NCBI GenBank assembly: GCA_036417435.1
Contig: CM070907.1
Coordinates: 55,722,001 to 55,786,000, forward strand
Origin: Inia geoffrensis
Taxonomy: Eukaryota; Chordata; Mammalia; Artiodactyla; Iniidae
Direction of reading: 5' to 3'
DNA length: 64,000 nt
Position 1 is the first letter of the stretch. Every line of letters starts with the position of its first letter. Of the stretch, positions 12,556 to 23,640 are shown in pieces. The position numbers and the translations under genes are program-made. The notes under the pieces are model-generated. The model did not search any database. It saw only the letters and a program-made list of their open reading frames with translations, and was not told the origin of the DNA.

Positions 12556-12702
12556 AAAGGACTTCCCTGCTGGTCCAGTGGTTAAGAATCTGCCTTCCAA
12601 CGCAGGGGACGTGGTTCAATCCCTGGTCGGGGAACTAAGATCCCACACGCTGTCAGGCAACTAAGCCCGTGTGCCACAACTACTGAGCCTCCACGCTCCT
12701 TT
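12556..12702 (+). mobile_element. CHR-type SINE, 3'-truncated
   Basis: Head aaggacttccctgctggtcc through ccacaactactgagcc; no A-tail. It ends where the minus-strand L1 piece begins, so the right end was probably lost in a rearrangement. Confidence 0.85.
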
Positions 12703-13245
12703 TCTTTTCTGTCAGGTCAGCAGAAATAGCCTCTTTTCACTTCTGATTCTAATAATTTGAGCCTTCTTTTCTTCCTTTCCAAAACTAAAGGTTTATCAAT
12801 TTTGTTCATCTTTTCGAATAAAAAGCTTTTGGTTCTCTGATTTTTCTCTAATGTTATTCTACTCTTGATTTCTAGAATTAATTTCTCCTCTAGTTTTTCG
12901 TATTTCCTTCCTTCTGCACGCTTTATATTTAGTGTGCTCTTCCTTATACAGCATCTTAAGGTGGAAGGTTAGGGTACTGGTATGAGATCCTTCTTCTTTT
13001 TTACTATAGACACTAATTGCTATAAACTTCCCTCTTGGCATTGCATCAGATGCAGCCCAGTTTTGGTATGTTGTATCTTCATTTTCACTCATCTCAAAGT
13101 ATTTTCTAATTTCCCTACTGATTTCTTCTTTGACCCATTGGTTAAATAGGAGTATGTTGTTTAATTTCCACATATTTGTGCTTTTCCTAATTTTTTTCTG
13201 TTCCTCATCTAATTTCATTCCATTCTAGTTGAAAAATATAATTTG
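12703..13245 (-). mobile_element. Old L1 ORF2 fragment
   Basis: The minus strand contains the old L1 signature; on the + strand aaaactaaaggtttatcaat, tttggttctctgatttttct and ttgacccattggttaaatag. It includes a 119-codon open stretch but no intact ORF2. Confidence 0.8.
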
Positions 13246-13660
13246 CATTATTTCTATCAAAAGAGTGAATGTTATTGTATGTGAATCATATCTCAAGGCA
13301 CACTGCATGGCAAAAATCACAGACAAAATAGCATTAGGCAATAGAAACAGTAACTGTAGCTATGAATCATAGTCTTTATTTACGTGAATTTGCAAAAACT
13401 TGACAGATATGCCATTTCCAGGTAGTTCAAATTTTTACCCTATTATAAATGGTGAAGAAATGCACAAAAACTCCATACGGGAAACTGGAAAACATGAAAA
13501 GCTCATTCTCAAGAGAGGCAAATTAAGAACAAATATGAGGTCTCACTAGTAATCTTTTAAAAAGGAAATTTTAAAAAAATGAAACTCCACTTTCCTCCTA
13601 CCAAATTAACAGGTTTATCTCTTGTTTAAATCTTAATATCTTGTTTAATATCCAATGCTA
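13246..13660. other. Intron sequence, nothing recognised
   Basis: No coding signal. Possibly part of the old LINE that becomes recognisable after 13660. Confidence 0.45.
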
Positions 13661-14440
13661 GAAAAACAGGTGAAATTAGGCACTCTCATATACTGTTGAT
13701 GGGCATATAAACTGGAATACTTTGGAAAACAATTTGGCAAAAGTATCAAAAGCCTTACAAAAAACTCTAAATGCTTTCATCTAGTAATTCTACTGTAACA
13801 ATCTATGTTTAGGAAATAACCCTAAATACAGAAAATACTTTAGACTAATCACATTCACTGTACTATTATTTACAATTTTAAAAAATGGCTACAATATAAA
13901 TGTTCAATAATAGGAGAATAGTTAGGACAAACTATGGTTTAATTACTGGACAAAATATCAGGCAACCATTAAAAATATTTATAAAACATTTACAATATAA
14001 GGGAAATACTTTTGTTACGTTAGTGAAAAAGCAAAATTGAACATAGAATATGATTACAGCTACATGTGTAAAAAGAAAAGCAATCGGGCTTCCCTGGTGG
14101 CGCAGTCATTGACAGTCTGCCTGCCAATGCAGGAGACACGGGTTCGTGCCCTGGTCCGGGACGATCCCACATGCCATGGAGCGGCTGGGCCCATGAGCCA
14201 TGGCCGCTGAACCTGCGCATCCGGAGCCTGCGCTCCACAACGGGAGAGGCCACAACAGTGAGGGACTTGCGTACCGCCAAAAAAAAAAAAAAAAAGAAAA
14301 GCAATCAATCTGTATACAGAAAAAAAAATCAGAAAGCATACATCAAAAGACCAATAATAATGGTTGCCTTTATAATGGTTGAGTGTAGTTCTTTCTTTAT
14401 ACTTTTTAGTATCTTTCCAAAGTTTCATGAGAATAAATTT
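13661..14440 (+). mobile_element. Ancient L1/HAL1 3' part, split by a SINE
   Basis: Phrases such as gaatactttggaaaacaatt, ggaaataaccctaaatacag and tttataatggttgagtgtag follow the order of an old L1/HAL1 3' region. A CHR SINE at 14086-14298 interrupts it. Confidence 0.6.
14086..14298 (+). mobile_element. CHR-type SINE, 210-bp form
   Basis: Head gggcttccctggtggcgcag, tail cttgcgtaccgcc plus A-run. Flanked by aaaagaaaagcaatc duplications at about 14073 and 14296. Confidence 0.92.
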
Positions 14441-14805
14441 TTATAATAAAAGATTTATTCAAAACAAATTTAAGAAACTGTTACTTCAAGCACAATCCAC
14501 TGAGTACAACACCTCTCTCACAAGCACAACCTCCCAGGCATATATATACTCTCACATGGGAGATACACTTACTCTCTCAAACACATAATCCCTAGTTTTT
14601 TCCACTTACGCTTTTAATACTGTACTTCTCAAAGTGTTCTGGGTTTGTTTATTGTTGTCATTGTTTATTAAGATAAATGAAATACTCTTTCCTGGGGTTC
14701 AGAAATGGCTTTCTAATTCCATGAATATAACCCTTCCACAATTCAAACATATGTCTCCTTATATTCTCAAAATAAATTTAACAAAAAGATTAAAACTAAA
14801 GCCAA
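14441..14805. other. Intron sequence, nothing recognised
   Basis: Unique-looking; contains a short ATATAT stretch; no coding signal. Confidence 0.5.
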
Positions 14806-15556
14806 TTGTCAGAACACTCGTTGACATAAATCACAGGAAGATCCTTTTTGACCCACCTCCTAGAGAAATGGAAATAAAAACAAAAATAAACAACTGGGAC
14901 CTAATGAAATTTCAAAGCTTTTGCACAGCAAAGGAAACCATAAGCAAGATAAAAAGACAACCCTCAGAATGGGAGAAAATATTTGCAAACGAAGCAACCG
15001 ACAAAGGATTACTCTCCAAAATATACAAGCGCTTATGCAGCTCAATATCAAAAAAAACAAACAACCCAATCCAAAAATGGGCAGAAGATCTAAATAGACA
15101 TTTCTCCAAAGAAGATATACAGATTGCCAACAAACACATGAAAGGATGCTCAACATCATTAATCATTAGAGAAATGCAAATCAAAAATACAATGAGGTAT
15201 CACCTCACACCAGTCAGAATGGCCATCATGAAAATAAATCTGCAAACAATAATGGACTTGAGGACACAGGGAGGGGGAAGGGTAAGCTGTGACAAAGTGA
15301 GAGAGTGGCATGGACATATATACACTACCAAATGTAAAACAGATAGCTAGTGGGAAGCAGCCACATAGCAAAAGGAGAGCAGCTCGGTGCTCTGTGACCA
15401 CCTAGAGGGGTGGGATAGGGAGGGTGGGAGGGAGATGCAAGAGGGAGGGGATATGAGGGTATATGTATACGTATAGCTGATTCACTTTGTTATGCAGCAG
15501 AAACTAACACCAACAATGTAAAGCAATTATACTCCAATAAAAATGTTAACAAAAAC
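14806..15556 (+). mobile_element. L1 3' part with internal deletion
   Basis: ORF2 C-terminal sequence (ttgacataaatcacaggaag to ggccatcatgaaaataaatc) jumps at about 15236-15260 directly into the L1 3' UTR (gggaagggtaagctgtgaca) and runs to the aaaaatgtt A-rich tail. The cysteine-motif coding region and the rest of ORF2 are missing. Confidence 0.9.
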
Positions 15557-15653
15557 AAAAATAAGTAAAGTCAATTTTACAAAGTTTAGGAACTGGTGTT
15601 ATGCACAAAAGACAGCTAATAAAAAGCTCCAAATTAAGTCCAAAAGCACAACT

Positions 15654-15871
15654 GGGCTTCCCTGGTGGCGCAGTGGTTGAGAGTCCGCCTGCCGATGCAG
15701 GGGACGCGGGTTCGGGCACCGGTCCAGGAAGATCCCACATGCCGTGAAGCGGCTAGGCCCACGAGCCATGGCTGCTGAGCCTGCATGTCCGGAGCCTGTG
15801 CTCCGCAACAGGAGAGGCCAGAACAGTGAGAGGCCCGCGTACCGCAAAAAAAAAAAAAAAAAAAAAAAAAG
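15654..15871 (+). mobile_element. CHR-type SINE, 210-bp form
   Basis: Complete element with a 28-base A-run. Flanked by aaagcacaact and aaggcacaact. Confidence 0.92.
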
Positions 15872-15954
15872 GCACAACTAATGTACATAAATTTTTTTAT
15901 AATCAGATAAACAAAAAAAATTTCCTAAACACTTGTGTCTAGTTGGTCTGTTTA

Positions 15955-16215
15955 TTGAGGCAACAAAGTATCATAAAAAGAATATGGACTTTGGAATCAG
16001 AAAAAGAAGTTTATGCCCTGGTTCTGCAACTTCCTAACTGCGAAAACTTGGGGAAACTAAACTTCTCCAACCTCAATTCCCACCTTAGTGAAAGACGTAT
16101 AATAGCACTTCCCTAAAGGACTATGAGGAACAAATGAAAAACTGGGTACAAAGTACCGTAATAAGCAGAGTGCACATATTAGGTACAGGATACATGGTAG
16201 TTCCTATGATTATTT
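15955..16215 (+). mobile_element. MIR-like SINE
   Basis: tatggactttggaatcagaa, tctgcaacttcctaactgcg and aataagcagagtgcacatat follow the MIR order, diverged. Confidence 0.5.
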
Positions 16216-16455
16216 TCATTTCTTTTGGGAGGATGAGGAAGCTCATTTTGTAACAAGTTACTCAACTTTATTCGTAATCCAACATCAAGAAACAAAAAAA
16301 TGAGGCACCTCTTAAAACCATTAAGAGTCCTTGGCAATTCTCAGTTATAGATTTAGGATGGAGGTAAGCAGATCTTACAGCTCATATCACCTCTCCGGAT
16401 AATGCAAACCTGTTCAAGAAAGATGCAACCCTGTGTCTAACGATTATATTCTTAC

Positions 16456-16562
16456 CTTGCAGGCTACATCAACTAATCGCATCTGGATAGCTTGATTGTC
16501 TGGGAGTTTAGTGCCAATTGCAAGCAAGGTGTCCAACAGCTGAGCTAGGACTTGATGAGACT
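16456..16562 (-). CDS. INTS4: INTS4 exon 4, residues 123-158
   Basis: Fourth coding exon, 107 bp. The acceptor is cctttctag and the donor aag|gtaagaat. The first two bases complete codon 123 (Lys) and the exon ends in phase 0. It encodes SHQVLAQLLDTLLAIGTK, then LPDNQAIQMRLVDVACK, a HEAT-type helical pair. The phase agrees exactly with exon 3. I looked for the following exon (expected to begin HLTDTSHGV) on the minus strand between 1 and 16455 and saw none, so intron 4 is probably longer than 16.4 kb and the rest of INTS4 lies beyond the left edge of the window. Confidence 0.96.
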
Positions 16563-16779
16563 CTAGAAAGGAAGATGGAAAGTTGGGTTTTAGAATTTCA
16601 AAAGGAGATCACTATAGAAACTAAATTTACTTGGGTAAAGAATGTCGATTTTTGTCAGCTGGGTTCTACTATTTGATCCCAAATTCCCTTCAACTAAATT
16701 CCTAAAGGGATCATGTCTAAAAATTTGAGTCCTCCACAGGATGGCGCATAGTGCTCCAAAAATGTTTAGTGCTTGACTA
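16563..16779. other. INTS4 intron 3, nothing recognised
   Basis: Short unique-looking stretch upstream of exon 4; contains the exon 4 acceptor and its polypyrimidine tract. Confidence 0.5.
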
Positions 16780-17290
16780 ATGCAAGGGCTTTTCATTGCC
16801 TTCAAGATAAAGTCTAAATTCCTTAGCAGGGCATGCATACATACATACATATATACATATATACATACATACATACATACCAGTCCCGCCATGATGTCTA
16901 GCCCTCCCTACTTTTCTAGCCTCATCTCTTTCAGGTCTCCTCTAGCACCCTTTTCCCCAATTACTTATAATTTGCTCAGGCCAACTTCCCTACCTAGAAT
17001 GGCTTCATCTACATCCAACTCCATTTTCAACCCTACTCCCCAGGGAGCACCTACTAATCCTGAGGTGTCACCTCCTGTATGGTGCTGTTCCTTCTTCCCC
17101 TAAAAAAGTTAACCATTTCTTCCTCATGCTTCCACTGAATCAGCTGTAACACTTTACGATACTTATTTATTTGCATATCAGACAAAACCAGGAGACTGAA
17201 AGATCCTTAAGGGCAAGGACTGTGTTTTATTCACCTTTGTATTCTCAGGATCTAGAGCGACTCATTATATGCCCAACAGATGCTTAATAA
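16780..17290 (+). mobile_element. L2 LINE fragment
   Basis: It follows the L2 3' order: cttccctacctagaatggct, gggagcacctactaatcctg, gatccttaagggcaaggact and gcttaataaatg. A CATA microsatellite is embedded. Confidence 0.7.
16834..16881. repeat. (CATA)n microsatellite
   Basis: catacatacatacat with atatacat variants, about 48 bp. Confidence 0.9.
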
Positions 17291-17466
17291 ATGGGCAAAC
17301 AGCTGATTCTAAGTGAGTCACTATCAATCACCTTAGCCAGATTCTCTTCTTTGTCTAAATTCTCTTCTTGTTCCAAAATACGGCTCTTATGGTATGGTAG
17401 TGCTAGTGGTATACAAGAGGATTTAGGTGGCATTAGGAAAATCATTTTTATATTAATAACCTTGTA

Positions 17467-17948
17467 CAGGCATACCTCGTTTCACTGTGCTTCACTTTAT
17501 TGCACTTTGCAGATACTGTACTACATTTTTTACAAATTGAAGGTTTGCCTCAACCCTGCATCAAGCAAGTCTATCAGTGCCATTTTCAACAGCACTGCTC
17601 ACTTCTTGTCTCTGTCACCTTTTGGTAATTCTTGAAATATTTCAAACTTTCATTATTATATTTGTCATGGTGATTTGTGACCAATGACCTTTGATATTAC
17701 TATTGCAAAAAGATAATGACTCACTAAAGGCTCAAATTATGGTTAACATTTTTTAGCAATACAGTATTAAGGTAGTACATTCTTTTTAGACATAATGCTA
17801 TTGCACACTTAATACACCACAGTATAGTGTAGACATTACTTTTATCTGCACTGGGAAAGCAAAAACCCTGTGTGACTTGCTTTATTGTGATATTCACTTT
17901 ACTGTGGTGGCCTGGAACAGAACCTGCAATATCTCAAAGGTATGCTTG
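17467..17948 (+). mobile_element. Tigger1-type DNA transposon, internally deleted
   Basis: Terminal inverted repeats caggcatacctcg and ggtatgcttg flank about 480 bp. The left part (tgcactttgcagatactgta) and right part (agacataatgctattgcaca) both match Tigger1 ends; the transposase region between them is gone. TA precedes the left end. Confidence 0.85.
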
Positions 17949-18365
17949 TGCATATTTTAATGAACAAAATAAAAATTGCAGTTATTATGTTGATGACATT
18001 AATTTCCTTTTACCTTTACTAATATAGTCTCTTTAAATTAATTTTATTTAACTAAAAAATAATTGTCCACTTAAAAACATTAAGTAAACCATAATACAGA
18101 TGTGAAACAAATATGTCAAAAATGGTATGATATATAAATGACTAAAGCTCAGAAAACACTGGTTTTATTCACCTCTTACTAAGACTTCCAGTAAAACACA
18201 ATAGATTGAACACATCTGTTTATCACTAATTCTTTCCTAAAACCTCATTAACATATAAGCGTAAAGAAATTTAAAAGGTATAAACTTACAAGGACAAAGA
18301 AAACAGGAGAAGAAAGGTAAGCAGATGAGAAAAGTCAACAAATTTTTCAGAGATGGAAAGCAGTT
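17949..18365. other. Intron 3 sequence, nothing recognised
   Basis: AT-rich with no assignable feature. Confidence 0.5.
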
Positions 18366-18380
18366 AAAAAGTCTATGGCA

Positions 18381-18593
18381 GCTCGGTGCTTTGTGACCAC
18401 CTAGAGGGGTGGGATACGGAGGGTGGGAGGGAGGCACAAGAGGGAGGAGATATGGGGATATATATATATATATGTGTATAGCTGATTCACTTCGTTATAA
18501 AGCAGAACTAACACACCATTGCAAAGCAATTATATTCCAATAAAGATGTTAAAAAAATATTTAGTATGCCAAAAAATAAATCAAATCAAAAAA
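18381..18593 (+). mobile_element. Short L1 3' end with perfect target-site duplication
   Basis: Only about 180 bp of L1 3' UTR plus an A-rich tail (gctcggtgctttgtgaccac to gatgttaaaaaaat). Flanked by identical 15-bp copies of aaaaagtctatggca at 18366-18380 and 18594-18608. Confidence 0.92.
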
Positions 18594-18723
18594 AAAAAGT
18601 CTATGGCAAAACTGAGAAATCTGATACTAAATGCCTACTGAGGAGGTTGTCGTAACAGAGCAAATAAATTCTAGCCATACACCCAGAAAGATTCAGGAAT
18701 TGTAGATTTTAAAAAAGACAACC

Positions 18724-18927
18724 AGGGCTTCCCTGGTGGTGCAGTGGTTGAGAGTTCGCCTGCCAATGCAGGGAACGCGGGTTCATGCCCCAGTCCGGGA
18801 GGGTCCCACGTGCCGTGGAGCTGCTGGGCCCATGAGCCATGGCCACTGGGCCTGCACATCCAGGGCCTGTGCTCCACAACAGGAGAGGCCACAACAGTGA
18901 GAGGCCCGCGTACCACAAAAAAAAAAA
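18724..18927 (+). mobile_element. CHR-type SINE, 210-bp form
   Basis: Complete head to A-tail; flanked by aaaaaagacaaccag and aaaaagacaacca. Confidence 0.92.
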
Positions 18928-19430
18928 GAAAAAAAGACAACCAAAAAACACCCCACAACAGGGATGAGGCAGGGATTTGTTTGAAGCGTCTATAAGAAGT
19001 AGTGGGACCCCTGCCTCCTTCCCTATCCTATATAACCAAGTGACCACTGAAATAGGAGGTTTGTTCTCTATAAAAATTAGGACAGAAAGGATCTAATTTG
19101 GGGAATACTAGGTGAGGACAGGGAGGAAATATAATGAAGAAGAGAAGATTAAGAGATAATCAACATATTGAAAATGAGACTCCCTCCCTCTCCCTAGCTC
19201 CCTTCAGTTGCTTTGGCTAAAAAAAAAAACATATCAGCCAGGCATTTCTCTGTCTTCCTAGCAGGAGAGTCAAAAGCTGATGGGTGCCATAGAAAAACAG
19301 CAAAAAACACTAATATTTAACAGTCCTCCAAAGACATAAAGGATCATCTTAGAGTGGAGCCTACCAGCTGACTCTATTCTTTACTCTGCTCCTCGGCAGT
19401 TATTCCCACCATTCAATCTTCCAGCTCACT
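18928..19430. other. Intron 3 sequence, nothing recognised
   Basis: No coding signal or assignable repeat. Confidence 0.5.
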
Positions 19431-20004
19431 TACTTAATGCTGTGCCTCAGTTATTCTACTATTGATTCCTTCTAGAGCATCTTTCATCTCAGTTATTGTG
19501 TTGTTCATCACTGTTTGTTTGTTCTTCAGTTCTTCTAGGTCTTTGTTAAACATTTCTTGTATTTTCTCAATCGGTGCCTCCATTCTATTTCTGAGATTTT
19601 GACCTTTACTATCATTACTCTGAATTCTTTTTCAGGTAGGTTGCCTATTAACTCTTCATTTATTTGGCTTTGTAGGTTTTTACCTTGCTCCTTCGTCTGT
19701 AACATATTTTTCTGTCGTCTCATTTTTTCTGATGTATGGGGCTGTATTCCTGCCTTACTGGTTGTTTGGCCTAAGGCGGCCAGCACTGGAGTTTGCAGGC
19801 AGTTGGGTAGAGCCAGGTCTTGGTGCTGAGATGAGGACCTCCGGGAGACCTCACTCCGATTAATATTCCCTGGGGTCTGAGGTACTCTGTTAGTCTAGCA
19901 GTTTGGACTCGGCACTCCCACCAAGGAGCTCAGCCCCAACCCCCGGTCTGGGAAGCAAGATCCTGCAAGCCACGCAGCATAGCAATAGAAAAAAAAAAAA
20001 AAAA

Positions 20005-20041
<37 letters not shown>
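20005..20041. repeat. (CA)n microsatellite
   Basis: About 18 uninterrupted CA units, just left of the SINE within the L1 5' region. Confidence 0.95.
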
Positions 20042-20046
<5 letters not shown>

Positions 20047-20056
20047 GAGCAGTACA

Positions 20057-20262
20057 GGGGCTTCCCTGGTGGCGCAGTGGTTGAGAGTCTGCCTGCCGAT
20101 GCAGGGGACACAGGTTTGTGCCCCGGTCCGGGAAGATCCCACATGCCGCAGAGCAGCTAGGCCCGTGAGCCATGGCCACTGAGCCTGCGCGTCCGGAGCC
20201 TGTGTTCCGCAACAGAAGAGGCCACAACAGTGAGAGGCCCGCGTACCGCAAAAAAAATAAAA
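20057..20262 (+). mobile_element. CHR-type SINE, 210-bp form, in L1 5' region
   Basis: Complete element; flanked by ggagcagtaca copies at about 20046 and 20273. Confidence 0.92.
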
Positions 20263-21124
20263 TAAAAAGTGAGGAGCAGTACAATAACAGAAATAAAAAA
20301 TAAAATTAGAAAAATCAAAAAATATATTAGGAAAAATAAAAATATAAGTGAAACAACTACAACAAGGTAAAACAGAACCACAACAGAAAAAAGAAAAAAA
20401 AAAAGGGAACAAGCCAAAAGGAGCAGAATAACAAACTATAAAGAATAAAATAAAATTAGAAAAACCAAAATATAAATGAATCAACAACAAGGTAAAACAG
20501 AAACACAACCTAAAAAAATTTTTAAAATTAAAAAAGACCCTTGGCTGTGGGGGCAGAGCTTAGGCAGGGTCGGAACTTAGGCGGGGGTGGGGTTTAGTGT
20601 GGGGGAACCTAGGCGTAGCACCTGTGGGGAAAGGCAGCACGGCCTGAGGGGGGCCTTGGTGTGCAGAGTTCGGAGTTCAAAGGTAAGGCCCTGGGTGGGG
20701 GTGTGTGGATGGAGCTTAGGCTCAGCACTGCTGGACCTCCAAGGGCAGAGGATTAGGCCCAGGGCCTCAGCAGGCTCCCCATGGGCCCAAGTGGGCAGAG
20801 AAATGCTGGCTGTGCTCCCTTCCATTCCTCCCCTCTCCCGAGGGTATCCCCTGTCCCTGTTGATCCGCTAACCATGGGTGGGACCCACCTGGTCTGGGAA
20901 CCCCTCCCCTCCCCCAGCCGCCCCTCAGGGGCGCCAGTCCCATCCCACCTCCACTTCTCCTTCCCCCTCACTCCCCGACATGTCACACTCCCCCTACCCA
21001 GTCACTCAGGGGTTCCTACCATCCCCTTCGATGTCTGTGGTCCCCCACCAATGCCTGGTAGGTGCCCTAGCTGTGCAGAGATGCGAACTCCGTGTCCTCC
21101 TAGTCTGCCATCTTGACTGAGCCG

Positions 21125-21849
21125 CCATCAAATTGTTTTATGGTAGTAGTAGGAATATTTTTTAAATTTCTCCCTAATGTCATTACATTGGCATTTCAAT
21201 AAATGCCAAAAAAATTTTTTTAATATATTTTGATTGTCTCCTGTGAATTAAAAGTCTTGGGTCAAAATTCAATACAGGTAAAATTTAAAGCTGCTTCTAA
21301 CAAAATAAAAAATTCTCAACTTCAACCCATGGGCCACTTATATAAGATATTTGTTATCATTAAACAGTTGTATAGTAAGTGAATTTAGATCATCTCTTGA
21401 GTTCACTGGACCTTTATTACTCTCATAACCTCAAGTTGATAGACTAAATGTTGTCCAATATTTAAATAATCATATTTGTTTAAATATGTCTACACTAAAA
21501 TGAAATAAAACTATTTTTTGAAACTCCAAACAATTCAAACAAAATTATAGTACTTTCAGGAACAGCCACAAAGGATTTCATCTTATTTAATTTTAGAATA
21601 AATATCAAGGCAATGAGGCACTAACCCTATAAGAAAATCTTGTACATAAATAAAACTAGATAATCAAAGAAAAGAAATTTTAAGGTAAAACAGTTTTCCT
21701 TTACACCTAAACACTGAGAATAATTTTAGTGGGCATCAACAAGGAACAAACAGAAAAGGCAACAACATATGAGACTTGGGAGATGTTGCCTTTATAGGAA
21801 GTAAATTGTGGGGGACCCCATGACCAGGGCAGAACCAGGGCAGTTTCGG
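21125..21849. other. Intron 3 sequence, nothing recognised
   Basis: AT-rich and unique-looking. Confidence 0.5.
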
Positions 21850-22040
21850 AGTTAGTAGGCACAGTCAACAAAACATCAACTCTGTCACATACTATGTAAC
21901 CTTGAACAAGTTAGTTAACTTCTCTGAGCTTCAGTTTCCCAGCCTATAAAATAGGGACAATAGTATCTATCTTATGTCATATGTAAATTACCTTAAGTAT
22001 ATGGCACTTAGTAGACATCAATAAATGATAGCTATTAAGA
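21850..22040 (+). mobile_element. MIR SINE
   Basis: Order aaccttgaacaagttagtta, cttctctgagcttcagtttc, aaatagggacaatagtatct and gtagacatcaataaatg matches MIR. Confidence 0.8.
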
Positions 22041-22195
22041 GATAAACCTGTATTTTAACTCTAGTGTAAATATATGTACATGGTTTTACTGAATCATCCT
22101 CAAATTCCTTTTCAATAACCACCAACACAACAAAATTTTGTTCTACATTGTATACAAAAGGAACTAAAGATTTCTGATCTAATTATACAGCTTTT

Positions 22196-22312
22196 TCTTT
22201 TTTTCTGGCCATGCCTGCAGCATATGGGGTCTTAGTTCCCCAACCAGGGATCAAACCCATGCCCCCTGCAGTGGCAGCTCAGTCCTAACCACAGGACAGC
22301 CAGGGAATTCCC
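22196..22312 (-). mobile_element. CHR-type SINE, short form, beside INTS4 exon 3
   Basis: Minus-strand copy (ccaaccagggatcaaaccc, acagccagggaattccc) flanked by tatacagcttttt and tatatagctttta. It ends about 25 bp from the exon 3 donor. Confidence 0.88.
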
Positions 22313-22338
22313 TATATAGCTTTTAAATTGCAACTTAC

Positions 22339-22456
22339 TTTCATTCTGCAGGATGTTAATGGCATCATCCATAATGCAGTCTGGTGAAAATCCTGCAGTC
22401 TTTGACAGTAAACCCAACAATGATGCAATTTTCAGTCTCACAGATGGATCATTCTC
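22339..22456 (-). CDS. INTS4: INTS4 exon 3, residues 84-122 plus first base of codon 123
   Basis: Third coding exon, 118 bp. The acceptor is cttttgtttcag before GAGAATGAT, and the donor is gaaa|gtaagt, so the exon leaves in phase 1. It encodes ENDPSVRLKIASLLGLLSK, then TAGFSPDCIMDDAINILQNE, the start of the HEAT-repeat solenoid of INTS4. Splicing from exon 2 gives HYYK-ENDPS without a gap, which supports the exon pair. A minus-strand SINE (22196-22312) sits only about 25 bp past the donor, very close to the splice site, yet the donor is intact. Confidence 0.97.
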
Positions 22457-22917
22457 CTGAAACAAAAGAAGCTATTGTTACATTGATGCTCTACTCTCAG
22501 GAACATGGGAACTCAAAACAGAGTCAACAAGTATTTCTTAAGCTTTATTTCTGAAAAATTAACTTTATATGCTTTGGGGGCAGAAAGTTTTTCTCAATCT
22601 GTATGTTACACCTACATACTGCAAAGTGAATGGGAATATTTTATGCCTTCCTGATGTCATTAACTTCTAATGAGATGTGTGCTTTTGGATTTAAAAGTAT
22701 CTTTCCTCCACTTTGCAGTAACATTAGACATGAGTTGCAGCAACCTGGACCACCAACACTGCCAGCACTGGGCACTCAACATTGCTGTCAGCACCACTGT
22801 TTTTGGAGCCCCAGAAATTGGGTGCTACAGCTACTACTGCTATCACCAGAAAGAAGTTTTCATTCTACCTGTGTTTTTTTGGATCACCAGATCCTGATCA
22901 GAAGTCTGGGGCAGGTG
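22457..22917. other. INTS4 intron 2 start, nothing recognised
   Basis: Unique-looking intron with no coding or RNA signal. Confidence 0.5.
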
Positions 22918-23127
22918 ATGGGACTTCCCAGGTGGTCCAGTGGTTAAGACTGTGCTCCCAATGCAGCGGGCCCAAGTTCAATCCCTGGTCAGGGAACTAG
23001 ATCCCACCTGACGCAACTAAAAATCCTGCATGCAGCAACAAAGATCCCGCGTGCCACAAGTAAGACACGGCACAGCAAAATAAATGAATGAATGAATAAA
23101 TAAATAAATAAATAAATATTTTAAAGA
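22918..23127 (+). mobile_element. CHR-type SINE with AATA-rich tail
   Basis: Head gggacttcccaggtggtcca, body through cgcgtgccacaagtaagaca, then an aataaataaataaata tail. Flanked by agtctggggcaggtga copies (about 22904 and 23131). Confidence 0.92.
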
Positions 23128-23640
23128 AAAGTCTGGGGCAGGTGAATCATTGTCTGGGTCTAGGTCCTGGGTCTGGGGCCCAGGGCAAGAGAGACTAAGA
23201 CATGAGTTAGCATGGCCCATTTAGCTTCAATATCGGGAGGTGGTCTCTAATTTGCACCAAGATTCCTATGGTGAGAAATTTCCCCCAAAGACCGAAAGGA
23301 ACATGTCTTTTTGTTCATCACCATATCGCAAGTATGTAGCACAATATCTGGCACTAAGTAGACAGATGTTCAATAAACATAGGTAAAATGAAAAAAAAAA
23401 AAAAAGTACCTTGCCAACGCTAAGATTAAGCAAGCGTTTCTGTCCCAAGGACAAAATTACTTAAATGTATGCTCAAAAGATGAAGTGCCTTCTAGATGTG
23501 ACCCCAGTTTCTAAGGAGGTAACTGGACACAACAAGAAGGCCTGAAACAGAAGGGACAAAAGATACGCAGTCAGAAGACCCTGAATCCTGGCATACCACT
23601 TGCCGTAAGTTCAACCTTAGGAAAGTCATTTTCTTGGGAA
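23128..23640. other. Intron 2 sequence, nothing recognised
   Basis: Includes a 17-base A-run at about 23390; otherwise unassigned. Confidence 0.5.

Larger units (their letters stand above)
19431..21124 (-). mobile_element. L1 5' end: 5' UTR and ORF1 start only
   Basis: On the minus strand the element starts ggcggctcagtcaagatggc, the usual L1 5' end. It continues through a GC-rich 5' UTR (about 20550-21110) and an A-rich part into ORF1 (about 19450-19740), where MRRQKNMLQTKEQGKNLQSQ and INEELIGNLPEKEFRVMIVK match L1 ORF1p. Frameshifts break ORF1, and the element ends within the coiled-coil region. ORF2 and the 3' UTR are absent. A SINE and a CA repeat interrupt it. Confidence 0.85.

Noticed and set aside
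1..16455. INTS4 exon 5
   Set aside because: No minus-strand sequence coding for the expected continuation after VDVACK, with splice sites, was seen; it most likely lies outside the window.
20577..21120. Proline-rich open frames on both strands
   Set aside because: They lie in the GC-rich L1 5' UTR; no domain and no start context worth calling.
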